Shown here in pieces: positions 9,453-18,526 of a stretch of DNA of 64,000 bases. Source of the DNA: G963666895 sp963666895 (GTDB lineage Bacteria > Desulfobacterota > Desulfovibrionia > Desulfovibrionales > Desulfovibrionaceae). Below the pieces are notes generated by a model. It saw nothing but the letters and a program-made list of their open reading frames with translations. It ran no database searches and had not been told where the DNA came from. Each line of letters begins with the position of its first letter. The stretch's first letter is position 1. The stretch covers positions 186,001-250,000 of the forward strand of contig CAXXNS010000010.1 in assembly GCA_963666895.2 (NCBI GenBank), in the 5' to 3' direction. Both the position numbers and the translations under genes were made by a program.

Positions 9453-10343
9453 ATGGAGCTTTACCAGCTGAAGTCCTTTGTGGCCGTGGCCGAGGAAGGC
9501 AACCTGACCCGGGCGGCCGAGCGGCTCTTCGTGTCCCAGCCCGCGGTGTCCGGCCACCTCAAGGCCCTGGAGGCCGAGTTGGGGGTGCGCCTGTTCCGGC
9601 GCTCGCCCAAGGGCATGGTCCTGACCACGGACGGGGAGAAGCTCCGCACCCGGGCTCTGGCCGTGCTGGCCGGGGTGGACGAGATGATGCGCCAGGCCCA
9701 GGCCCTCAAGGACCAGGTCTCCGGCCCCTTCCGCCTGGGCCTGAACACGGACTCCGCCTACCTGCGCATCAGCGAGCTCTTCCGCGGGGTGCATGACGCC
9801 CATCCGGGCATCGAGCTGGAACTGGTGCAGTCCAACTCCAACGCCATCATCGACGACCTCAAGACCGGACGGCTGGACGGCGGGTTCGCGCTCATGCACG
9901 CTCAGGACGAGGCTCTGGAAACCGTCCGGCTGGAAGAGGTCGGCACCTACATCACCGGGCCCGCGGCCTGGGCCGACCGCATCCGGGGAGCCACCCTGGC
10001 CGAACTGGCGGAGATGCCCTGGATCTGGATTCGGCTGGACTGCCCGTGCAACAGCCTGGCCATGAAGCTCTTCGACGCCCGCGGGCTCAAGCCCCGGGTC
10101 GTGGCCGTGACCGACTCGGACGCCACCCGGCGCGAGCTGGTGGTGTCAGGCACGGGCCTGGCCCTGATGCACGAGCTGGAGATGCGCCCCCTGCTGGACC
10201 AGGGCAAGATCGCGGTATGGGAGGGCGAAAGCCTGCAACTGTGGTCCTGCTACGCCTGGTCGGCCTCGCGGGGCGACGACCCCCTGGTGGCCGCGGTGCG
10301 CGAGTGCGTGATCTCCATCTGGCACGGCGACGGAGAGTGTTGA
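9453..10343 (+). CDS. LysR-type transcriptional regulator (copy 2)
   Basis: 296-residue LysR regulator, paralogous to the one at 7142: both start MELYQLK(T/S)FV and share EEGNLTRAAERL. HTH residues ~1-60 (LFVSQPAVSGHLKALE) are followed by the effector-binding domain, where both copies share ALNTD/GLNTD and LPWIW/MPWIW segments. No frame change is seen. It lies 74 bases after the DUF169 gene and is followed by the purD promoter, so it is probably monocistronic or tails the MarR-DUF169 transcript. Confidence 0.92.
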   Translation: MELYQLKSFVAVAEEGNLTRAAERLFVSQPAVSGHLKALEAELGVRLFRRSPKGMVLTTDGEKLRTRALAVLAGVDEMMRQAQALKDQVSGPFRLGLNTDSAYLRISELFRGVHDAHPGIELELVQSNSNAIIDDLKTGRLDGGFALMHAQDEALETVRLEEVGTYITGPAAWADRIRGATLAELAEMPWIWIRLDCPCNSLAMKLFDARGLKPRVVAVTDSDATRRELVVSGTGLALMHELEMRPLLDQGKIAVWEGESLQLWSCYAWSASRGDDPLVAAVRECVISIWHGDGEC

Positions 10344-10351
10344 TAGCCGCC

Positions 10352-10380
10352 TTGCCAACCCCGGGACCATTCCCTACAAT
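10352..10380 (+). promoter_or_regulatory. Predicted sigma-70 promoter of purD
   Basis: TTGCCA (10352-10357) and TACAAT (10375-10380) are exactly 17 bases apart and 41 bases upstream of the purD start. A strong by-eye match. Confidence 0.65.
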
Positions 10381-10421
10381 GCCACTCCTCAACCGATCCT
10401 GACGTATCCGAAGGAGCGCGC

Positions 10422-11708
10422 ATGAAGGTTCTCGTGGTCGGCTCGGGCGGGCGGGAGCACGCCCTGGCCTGGAAGCTCAGGCAATCCCCCCTGGTCAAGG
10501 AAATCATCGTGGCCCCGGGCAACGGCGGCACGGCCCTGGAGGCCGAAAACGTACCGCTCAAGGACGACGACCTGCCCGGCCTCATCTCCCTGGCCAAGGA
10601 ACGCAAGGTGGACCTGGTGGTGCCCGGTCCGGAGCTGCCCCTGGTGCTTGGCCTGTGCGACGCCCTGGCCCGGGAGTCCATTCCCTGTTTCGGGCCCAAC
10701 GCCTTCGCCGCCAACCTGGAGGGCTCCAAGGCATTCTCCAAGACCACCATGCTGGACTCCGGCGTGCCCAGCGCGCCCTTCCAGGTCTTTGACGAGTTCG
10801 ACCGCGCCAGGGCGTTCGTCATGGAAAAGGGCGCGCCCATCGTGGTCAAGGCCGACGGCCTGGCCGCGGGCAAGGGCGTCATCGTGTGCCAGACCGTGGA
10901 CGAGGCCCTGGCCGCGCTGGACGACTCCATGAACAAGAAGGTCTTCGGCTCGGCCGGGGACCGGGTGGTGGTGGAGGAGTGCATGCAGGGAGAGGAGGCC
11001 TCGTTCCTGGCCTTCTGCTCCGGCACCGAGTTCGCCCTGCTGCCTTCGTCCCAGGACCAACAAGCCCGTGGGCGAAGGCGACACCGGCCCCAACACCGGC
11101 GGCATGGGCGCGTATTCCCCGGCCCCGGTGCTCGCCCAAGGAGCGCTACGCCGAGGTTGCCGACCTGGTCATCAAGCCCATCCTGACCTACCTGGCCGCC
11201 AAGGGGCACCCCTTCACGGGCATGCTCTACGGCCGGGCTCATGTTCACGGACAACGGCCCCCAGGTATTGGAGTACAACGTGCGCTTCGGCGACCCGGAA
11301 TGCCAGCCCCTGCTCATGCGGCTGCAGACCGACCTGGCCGAGATTCTGCTGGCCTGCGTGGAGGGGCGGCTGTCCCAGGTGGATGTGGTCTCGGACCCGC
11401 GCAGCAACCCTGGGCGTGGTCATGGCCGCCGAGGGCTATCCCGGCTCCCTATCCCAAGGGCAATGCCCATCACGGGCATCGACGAAGCCGAGGCCCTGGA
11501 CGGGGTCAAGGTCTTCCAGGCCGGGACCAGGCTGGACAACGGCGCCCTGGTCACCTCGGGCGGCCCGGGTGCTCTGCGTCACCGCCCTGGGCGACGGGCC
11601 TTGGCCGCGGCCAAGGAGCAGGCTTACCGGGCCGTGGAAAAGATTCATTTCGACAACAGCTACTACCGCCGCGACATCGGCGACAAGGGCCTCAAGCGCC
11701 TGGGCTAG
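10422..11708 (+). CDS. purD: Phosphoribosylamine-glycine ligase (heavily frame-disrupted)
   Basis: ATP-grasp enzyme that joins 5-phosphoribosylamine and glycine to give GAR in purine synthesis. Joined across frames it is a full-length PurD of ~425 residues: VLVVGSGGREHALAWKL at the N-terminus, VVVPGPELPLVLGL, GSKAFSKTTM, the ATP-binding VVKADGLAAGKGV, TGPNTGGMGAYSPAP, LEYNVRFGDPECQ (Mg ligands) and a C-terminal GxV-type domain ending KGLKRLG. About eight frame changes fall between 11059 and 11605 (near 11059, 11134, 11231, 11404, 11446, 11465, 11573 and 11600). A pathway enzyme this conserved is unlikely to be a real pseudogene. purE follows 27 bases later. Confidence 0.9.
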
Positions 11709-11735
11709 GCGCGGGCCCATAACCGGAGGAACGAC

Positions 11736-12227
11736 ATGGCTCGCGTAGCCGTCTTCATGGGCTCGGCCTCGGACGAGGGCGTCATGCGCCCCTGCGCCGA
11801 CCTGCTGGACAAGCTGGGCATCGACCACCTCTTCACCATCACCTCGGCCCACCGCACCCCGGAGCGCACGGCCAGGCTGGTGGCCGAGCTGGAGGCGGGC
11901 GGTTGCCAGGTCTTCATCTGCGGCGCGGGCATGGGCCGCCCACACTGGCCGGGGCCGTGGCCGCCAAGACCGCCAAGCCGGTCATCGGCGTGCCCATCAA
12001 CGCCTCGTCCCTGTCCGGCCTGGACGCCCTGCTGGCCACGGTGCAGATGCCCCCGGGCTTCCCTGTGGCCACGGTGGCCCTGGGACAAGGCCGGGGCCAG
12101 GAACGCGGCCTGGCTGGCCGCCCAGATCCTGGCCCTGAACGATCCCGAACTGGCCGGCAAGCTGGCCCAGGCCCGGGCCGAGTTCGCCCAGACCGTGGAG
12201 AAGGCGGCCGATGACCTCCAATCCTGA
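11736..12227 (+). CDS. purE: N5-carboxyaminoimidazole ribonucleotide mutase, class I PurE (frame-disrupted)
   Basis: Converts N5-CAIR to CAIR in purine biosynthesis; works as an octamer in the cytosol. About 163 residues with the class I signatures GSASDEGVM, TSAHRTPER, CGAGMAAHLAG and TVQMPPGFPVATVAL. The frame changes near 11935 (in a GGGCCGCCC run) and near 12083 (an extra G). The start at 11736 follows CGGAGGA. Its last codons overlap the start of the MoaA gene by 17 bases, so purD-purE-moaA is one transcription unit. Confidence 0.9.
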   Translation: MARVAVFMGSASDEGVMRPCADLLDKLGIDHLFTITSAHRTPERTARLVAELEAGGCQVFICGAGMGRPHWPGPWPPRPPSRSSACPSTPRPCPAWTPCWPRCRCPRASLWPRWPWDKAGARNAAWLAAQILALNDPELAGKLAQARAEFAQTVEKAADDLQS

Positions 12228-13243
12228 CCGTTCCAACCCCGTGCCCATCAGCGACGACAAGGGACGCGTGGTCAAATTACCTGCGCCTGTCCATCACGGA
12301 CCGCTGCAACCTGGCCTGCCAATACTGCGCCTCGCGCAGCGGGCCGGACATCCCCCACCCGGACATCCTGCGCTACGAGGAGCTGCTGACCCTGATGGAG
12401 GTGGCGCCGGGGCCTGGGCGTGACCAAGGTCCGGCTCACCGGGGGCGAGCCCTTCGCCCGCCGCGACCTGCCGGCCTTTCTCATGCAGGCCATGGACCGC
12501 TTCCCGGACCTGGACCTGCGCCTGACCACCAACGGCACCCTGCTGAGCCCGCACGTGGACACCCTGGCCCAGGCCGGACTGTCCCGGGTGAACATCTCCC
12601 TGGACACCCTGGACCCGGACAAGTTCCGACAGATCACGGGCAAGCCCCTGTTCAAGGAGGTCCGCACCGCCGTGGACCAGTGCCTGGCCGCGGGCATGCG
12701 GGTGAAGATCAACGTGGTGGCCATCCGGGGCTTCAACGACAACGAGGTGGAGGCCTTCGTCCGCCTGGCCCGGACCCACCCCCCTGGACGTGCGCTTCAT
12801 CGAGTTCATGCCCATTGGCTGCGGGTCGCGCTGGAGCCAGGCCAAGCTCTGGACTGCGGAAGAAATCCTCAAGCAGGCCGGGCAGTTCACCGACCTGGTG
12901 CCCCTGGAGCCCGGCGCGGCCGACGCCGGTCCCGGCCCGGCTCTATTCCCTGCCCGGCGGCCTGGGGCGGCTCGGGGTCATCTCCCCCCTGTCCGACCAC
13001 TTCTGCGGCACCTGCAACCGGCTGCGCGTCACGGCCCACGGCCTGCTTCGGCCCTGCCTGTTCTCGGACAAGACCTACCGGCTGCGCCCGGCCATCCGCA
13101 ATCCCAGGCTGGGGCCCGAGGCCCTGGCCCGCATCCTGCGCGCCTGCGGACGCAAGAAGCCCCTGGGCTACGAACTGCTCCAGGCCATGCGCCAGGACCG
13201 CAACTCGGTCTGCGACGAGCGCATGCGCGCCATCGGCGGCTAG
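12211..13243 (+). CDS. moaA: GTP 3',8-cyclase, MoaA-type radical SAM protein (frame-disrupted)
   Basis: Radical SAM enzyme of molybdenum/tungsten cofactor synthesis, acting on GTP before MoaC. The N-terminal cluster motif CNLACQYC is followed by VRLTGGEPF and NISLDTLDP. The C-terminal second cluster motif is CGTCNRLRVTAHGLLRPC, which distinguishes MoaA from other radical SAM proteins. About 342 residues. Extra bases change the frame near 12270, 12405, 12780 and 12935. Its TAG stop overlaps the stop of the convergent cheD gene within one CTAG. Molybdopterin is needed for formate dehydrogenases, common in this group (family knowledge). Confidence 0.88.
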
Positions 13244-13782
13244 GTGGTTTCGGGGAATCCCTCCAGACCGTCCGGGCCGTCCGGGCCACTGTCCGGCCTG
13301 GTATCCAACGACTTGACGTAGACCACCCCGGAATGGGGCAGGAACAGAAGCCTGCGGCCGTTGCGCCCGCCCACGTTGGCCGTGGCCACGCGGACGCCCA
13401 GGTTGGACAGGGCGTTCAGGGCCGTGCGCACGTTCTTGATGCCCACGCCGCCCTGTTCCCGGCCCAGGGGCGCCGCCCCGCCGAACACCTTGGCCTCCAT
13501 GTCGGACAGGGCCATACCCTTGTCCTGCATGGCCGCGGCCAGGGCCTCCACGCCCGTGTCCACGAAACGGTACGGCGAGAAGTCGTCGCGAATCTCGAAG
13601 TCCTTGCGCCTGGGCAGCAGGCCGTGGAACATGCCGCCGATGCCGAGGGACGGGCAATGCAGGGTCACGGCCACGCAGGAGCCGAGCAGGGTCCGGACCC
13701 GGATCGGGTTCTCGTACACGCGGCCCTCGGCAACGCCCAAAAATTCCAGGGACAAGCCGCCTATGTCCGAGGGAGAGCTCAT
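13240..13782 (-). CDS. cheD: Chemoreceptor glutamine deamidase CheD
   Basis: 180-residue CheD, which deamidates receptor glutamines (and in some species modulates CheC) in chemotaxis adaptation. Visible signatures are the catalytic Cys in TLLGSCVAVTL (C36) and the His in GIGGMFHGLLP (H53), 17 residues apart as in characterised CheD. Also present are KVFGGA and NVGGRNGRRLLF. The ATG at 13782 overlaps the stop of the response regulator upstream (ATGA), indicating translational coupling. No receptor or CheC gene is in the window. Confidence 0.92.
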   Translation of the reverse strand: MSSPSDIGGLSLEFLGVAEGRVYENPIRVRTLLGSCVAVTLHCPSLGIGGMFHGLLPRRKDFEIRDDFSPYRFVDTGVEALAAAMQDKGMALSDMEAKVFGGAAPLGREQGGVGIKNVRTALNALSNLGVRVATANVGGRNGRRLLFLPHSGVVYVKSLDTRPDSGPDGPDGLEGFPETT

Positions 13783-14202
13783 GCGCCCTCCTCGTCGGCC
13801 GGGTTGTCGATGAGCCCCAGGGCGGCCAGGGTCTCTTCCATGGCCGCGGGCTCAACCGGCTTGGTCAGGTAGGCGTCGGCCCCGGACTGGTACTGGGCCT
13901 CGAGCATGTACTTGGGATCGGTCAGGCAGGAAACCATGACCACGCGGGAACGCCGGTCCTGGTCCAGGCCGCGTCCCTCCATGTGCTCCACGATGGTCCG
14001 GGCCGCCTCCAGCCCGTCCATCTTGGGCATCATGATGTCCAGGACCACCAAGTCGTAGGGGCGGCCCTGGGTTCAGGGCCTCGATGAACACGGCCACGGC
14101 TTCTTCGCCGTCGCGGGCCGCCTCCACCTGCCCGTAGGAGGACAGCAGGCTCTCCAGATAGCGGAGAATGAGTTTGTCGTCGTCAGCGGTGAGGATACGC
14201 AT
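13779..14202 (-). CDS. CheY-like response regulator (frame-disrupted)
   Basis: A stand-alone receiver domain of ~140 residues: acidic pocket ADDDK at residues 5-9, phosphoacceptor Asp in LVVLDIMMPKMDG, then MVSCLT and the Lys of AYLTKPV. One extra base near 14070 separates the first ~45 residues from the rest. There is no output domain. It is coupled to cheD by a 4-base overlap, so it probably signals to the flagellar motor or a chemosensory pathway. The partner kinase is not in the window. Confidence 0.85.
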
Positions 14203-14479
14203 CCGCGCCCCGGGGGGTCAGTTTGCGGACTGGCGTCGCTCCTTGGCTCCGTCTTCCTTTTCGCGCCCCAGGGCGGACTACCTGGGTGGCGAAATGGGAG
14301 GCCTCGGGCTTGCACATGGGGCAGCCCTCGGAGATGAGGCAGCAACGCTCATCCAGGCCGTCGGGATCGATGCCGGCCATCTCCAGGATGCGCCGGGTGC
14401 GGCCGGGTTCCCACAAGATGGGATTGCCGCATTCACCGCACTCCACGTACATCAGGTCCGGATCGAAATGGTTTCCCAT
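14183..14479 (-). CDS. Small cysteine-rich (zinc-ribbon-like) protein
   Basis: As written, 98 residues: a metal-binding type N-terminus with CGECGNPILWEP, then RCCLISEGCPMC, giving paired CxxC-type motifs that could hold one zinc. The C-terminal 30 residues look unnatural. Removing one base near 14280 gives a more protein-like tail (ALGREKEDGAKERRQSAN) with a stop at 14218, just before the response regulator start, so the true gene is probably 14218-14479. I do not recognise the family. Head of the small group with the response regulator and cheD. Confidence 0.55.
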   Translation of the reverse strand: MGNHFDPDLMYVECGECGNPILWEPGRTRRILEMAGIDPDGLDERCCLISEGCPMCKPEASHFATQVVRPGARKGRRSQGATPVRKLTPRGADAYPHR

Positions 14480-14616
14480 AAGTGCAAGCTACCTTGTTTG
14501 CCAGGGGAACACAAGAATTACCAGGGCGCCGCGCCCCGTCTCACCATAGATAGTAATACCTCCCGGGCCGCTGGCAACCCGGGCCGGAGCACCGCGCCCG
14601 ACCCGAAGAAAAGGGC

Positions 14617-14656
14617 TTGACCAACAACCATCGATAGCTTAGTAAAGACTTACTTA
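14617..14656 (+). promoter_or_regulatory. tetR promoter with overlapping TetR-type operator
   Basis: TTGACC (14617-14622), a 17-base spacer and TAGTAA (14640-14645) form a plausible promoter. The inverted repeat TTAGTAA-N4-TTACTTA (14639-14656) covers the -10 element, as expected for an autorepressor. The same 18-base pattern recurs at 15612-15629. Confidence 0.65.
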
Positions 14657-14673
14657 TAAACACGGAGCCGAAC

Positions 14674-15327
14674 ATGACACGATTGTCCGCGGACCAGCGC
14701 AGGGAGCGCATCCTGGAGGCGGCCCTGGGGGTGTTCGCCACCAAGGGGCTGCAGGGTGCGCGCATCAAGGAGATCGCCGCCCTGTCGGGCAACAGCGAGA
14801 CCCTGATCTACCAGCACTTCCCGAGCAAGACGGCCCTGTACGAGGCCTGCCTGGAGCATCTGACCGCGTCCCACCCGGTGCTGGACGACGTGCGGCGGGC
14901 CATGGCCCAAGGCGACGACCGGGCCGTGTTGGCCGGGATCGCCGGGCACATGTTTCAGCACATGAGCCAGGACCCGCGCCTGCTGCGGCTGCGCATGTTC
15001 GAGGCCCTGGACCAGCTCCGCGGCAAGGGGCAGGGCCAGTCCGACGGCCTGGGCCGCCACAAGAGCTCGGCCGAGAACGGACTGGCCGAATATTTCGCAG
15101 CCCGGACCAAGGCCGGAGGGCTGGCCGTGGACGACCCCGTGCTGGCGGCCAAGCTCTTCCTGTACTGGATCTACATGGCCCTCATGGACGTGGAAATCAA
15201 ACGTCACCGCCCGGCCGCTCACGCCGGACCAGGCCCTGGCCGACCAACTGGCCGACCGCTTCCTCAAACGGCATTTTGCCGCGCTGAACCCGGCCCCCGC
15301 CGAGGCCGAACAAGGAGGTTGTCATGA
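14674..15327 (+). CDS. TetR-family transcriptional regulator (C-terminus frame-disrupted)
   Basis: The TetR HTH is clear at residues ~5-55: RRERILEAALGVFATKGLQG, then RIKEIAALSGNSETLIYQHF and PSKTALYEACLEHL. The ligand-binding all-helical domain follows to ~175. After ~15215 the frame as written becomes Pro/Arg-rich, whereas the shifted frame reads TPDQALADQLADRFLKRHFA, a normal TetR end. An extra base there, and a compensating one before 15324, are therefore likely. The stop overlaps the ATG of the DUF6868 gene (ATGA). Matching operators lie at 14639 and 15612. Confidence 0.85.
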   Translation: MTRLSADQRRERILEAALGVFATKGLQGARIKEIAALSGNSETLIYQHFPSKTALYEACLEHLTASHPVLDDVRRAMAQGDDRAVLAGIAGHMFQHMSQDPRLLRLRMFEALDQLRGKGQGQSDGLGRHKSSAENGLAEYFAARTKAGGLAVDDPVLAAKLFLYWIYMALMDVEIKRHRPAAHAGPGPGRPTGRPLPQTAFCRAEPGPRRGRTRRLS

Positions 15328-15566
15328 GTTTGGAAATTCTTCGCAACACCCTTGGCTGGTGCGCACTGATCAACACCGCCCTGCTGCTCCTGTGGTGGCT
15401 GCTGTTCGTCACGGCCCACGACTGGATATACCGGCTGCAATCGCGTTGGATCACAATCCCGGTGGAGCGGTTCGACGCCATCCACTACGCGGCCATGGCC
15501 GGATTCAAGCTGGCCATGATCTTCCTGAACCTGACCCCGTATCTGGCCCTGTCCTTGGCAAGCTGA
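15324..15566 (+). CDS. Small two-helix membrane protein, DUF6868 type
   Basis: 80 residues with two hydrophobic helices (LINTALLLLWWLLFVTA-like region at ~14-31, and KLAMIFLNLTPYLALSL at the C-terminus) separated by a conserved polar segment HDWIYRLQSRW and FDAIHYAAMAGFK. From memory the pattern matches the DUF6868 family, often next to methyltransferases; function unknown. AAGGAGG precedes the start by 7 bases. Translationally coupled to the TetR gene, and 73 bases upstream of the methyltransferase that carries the same operator. Confidence 0.7.
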   Translation: MSLEILRNTLGWCALINTALLLLWWLLFVTAHDWIYRLQSRWITIPVERFDAIHYAAMAGFKLAMIFLNLTPYLALSLAS

Positions 15567-15611
15567 ACAATTCGGTCCGGCATCGCCGCCGGATTGGTTT
15601 ACCGCAACAAG

Positions 15612-15629
15612 TTAATAAGAACTTACTAA
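15612..15629 (+). promoter_or_regulatory. Second TetR-type operator, overlapping the methyltransferase ribosome binding site
   Basis: TTAATAA-N4-TTACTAA matches the tetR-promoter site (TTAGTAA-N4-TTACTTA) at 11 of 14 arm positions or better, with AC as the last two spacer bases in both. Its right arm runs directly into the AAGGAG of the next gene, so binding could block transcription or initiation. Confidence 0.6.
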
Positions 15630-15639
15630 GGAGATTCCA

Positions 15640-16208
15640 ATGTCAGACAAGCACCATCATCACCATCGCTTCCCCGTCTGGGCCCACCGACTGCTGCTCA
15701 ACCCGGCCCGCAAGCTCACGGACTCGCCGACCAAGATGCTCTCCCCGCTTGTCACGCCGGGCATGACCGTCCTTGAGCCCGGCCCGGGCCTGGGCTTCTT
15801 CACCCTGCCCCTGGCCCCGCATGGTCGGCCCGGAAGGCAAGGTGGTGGCCGTGGAGGTCGAGCCCAACGTCCTGGAGGCCCTGAAGAAGCGGGCCCGCAA
15901 GGCCGGGCTCCTGGACCGGCTGGACTGCCGCCTGGGCGACGCGGCCTCGGCCCTGGGCGGCCTGGAGGGAAGAGTGGACTTCGCCCCGCTCATGCACATC
16001 CTGGCACGAGATCGCGGACCTGGAAGGCTTCCTGGCCCGGCTGTTCACCGTGCTCAAGCCCGGGGCCAGGGCCCTGGTCCTGGAGCCCAAGGGACCGGTG
16101 AACGAAGACACGTTCCAGGCCGAACTGGACCTGGCCGCCCGGGCCGGTCTGACCCTGGTGTCCCGGGAGCCGGGCCGCTTCCAGGCCCTGCTGGCCAAGC
16201 CCTCCTAG
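15640..16208 (+). CDS. Class I SAM-dependent methyltransferase with a natural His stretch (frame-disrupted)
   Basis: About 188 residues after removing extra bases near 15822 and 16003. The SAM-binding motif I is VLEPGPGLGFFTLPLA, with the acidic motif II in KVVAVEVEPN and the later LKPGARALVLEPKG strand. The N-terminus carries five consecutive histidines (residues 5-9), encoded by mixed CAC/CAT codons and continuous with the native protein, so it is not a vector tag. Probably regulated by the neighbouring TetR through the 15612 operator. Its TAG overlaps the stop of convergent ilvN within CTAG. The substrate is unknown. Confidence 0.8.
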
Positions 16209-16484
16209 CCAGCGGCCTGGAACGTATTCCGCAGCCGCCCCCAGTCCTGAGGCGAAACCTGATCGCGGCGCACCTCGAGCACGTCGTGGAGCTTGTCCAG
16301 CTGCCGCTCCACCTGGTCCAACCGCCGGTCCTCGCCCACCAGGAGCCACATGCGGCTGGTGGAGCCGCCCTCCTGCGGGGCGCAGAGGATGCCCTCCAGG
16401 TTGAAGGACCGCCGGGAGAACAGTCCGCACACGTGGGACATGACCCCGGGATGGTTGTTCACGGTCAGGGCCAGCACGGCGTGA

Positions 16485-16504
<20 letters not shown>
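16205..16504 (-). CDS. ilvN: Acetolactate synthase small (regulatory) subunit
   Basis: 99-residue ACT-domain protein (VLALTVNNHPGVMSHVCGLF, then RRSFNLEGILCAP) that binds valine and stimulates the catalytic subunit. The short, single-ACT form matches IlvN rather than the longer IlvH. The start at 16504 lies inside the 3' end of ilvB, overlapping it by 20 bases, with AAGGAG inside the ilvB coding sequence. It belongs to the attenuator-controlled ilvBN transcript. Confidence 0.92.
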
Positions 16505-18262
<1,758 letters not shown>

Positions 18263-18318
18263 GGTGATCCTCCTTGGAAAGCTGGTCCGGGGCGGACCGC
18301 CGACGGGAGGGGAGGAAG

Positions 18319-18350
18319 AAAAACGCCCGCCGACGGTCGCGCCTGCGGGG
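18319..18350 (-). terminator. Attenuator hairpin of the ilvBN leader
   Basis: On the minus strand CCCGC-A-GGCG pairs with CGTC-G-GCGGG around a four-base loop and is followed by CG and five T. It lies between the leader-peptide stop and ilvB, the position of a transcription attenuator. Confidence 0.7.
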
Positions 18351-18385
18351 ATTGGGTGACGAAGTCAATTTCGATGCACGAATCC

Positions 18386-18469
18386 CTACCGCGCGGCCTC
18401 CTGGGCTACGATAATTACTACGACGCCTACGGCGACGGAGTTGCGGGATAGGATGTTCATCAAATTCAT
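18386..18469 (-). CDS. ilv leader peptide (Val/Ile-rich, 27 residues)
   Basis: ATG at 18469 with AGGA 8 bases upstream; the stop TAG is 36 bases before the attenuator hairpin. Eleven of 27 residues are branched-chain amino acids, concentrated in the run SVAVGVVVIIVA. Four of six Val codons are GTA, which is rare in the GC-rich genes around it, and that suits a sensor of charged tRNA-Val. By analogy with enterobacterial ilv leaders, ribosome stalling here would favour an antiterminator and expression of ilvBN. Too short for routine gene finders. Confidence 0.78.
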   Translation of the reverse strand: MNLMNILSRNSVAVGVVVIIVAQEAAR

Positions 18470-18487
18470 GCTTGTTTCCTCGCCCTT

Positions 18488-18516
18488 GTCATGCACGCAC
18501 GAGACGCGGCTGTCAA
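18488..18516 (-). promoter_or_regulatory. Predicted promoter of the ilv leader
   Basis: On the minus strand TTGACA (18516-18511), a 17-base spacer and CATGAC (18493-18488). Transcription would start about 12 bases before the leader-peptide ATG. Confidence 0.5.
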
Positions 18517-18526
18517 GAGGGTGGGG

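Noticed and set aside
10422..11708. purD, ilvB, moaA and others as pseudogenes
   Set aside because: Every piece matches a conserved family in order, and breaks are single-base changes chiefly in G/C runs, which fits sequence error better than decay.
15640..15672. His5 stretch as a cloning-vector tag
   Set aside because: It follows a natural operator and ribosome site, uses mixed codons and continues into a native methyltransferase.
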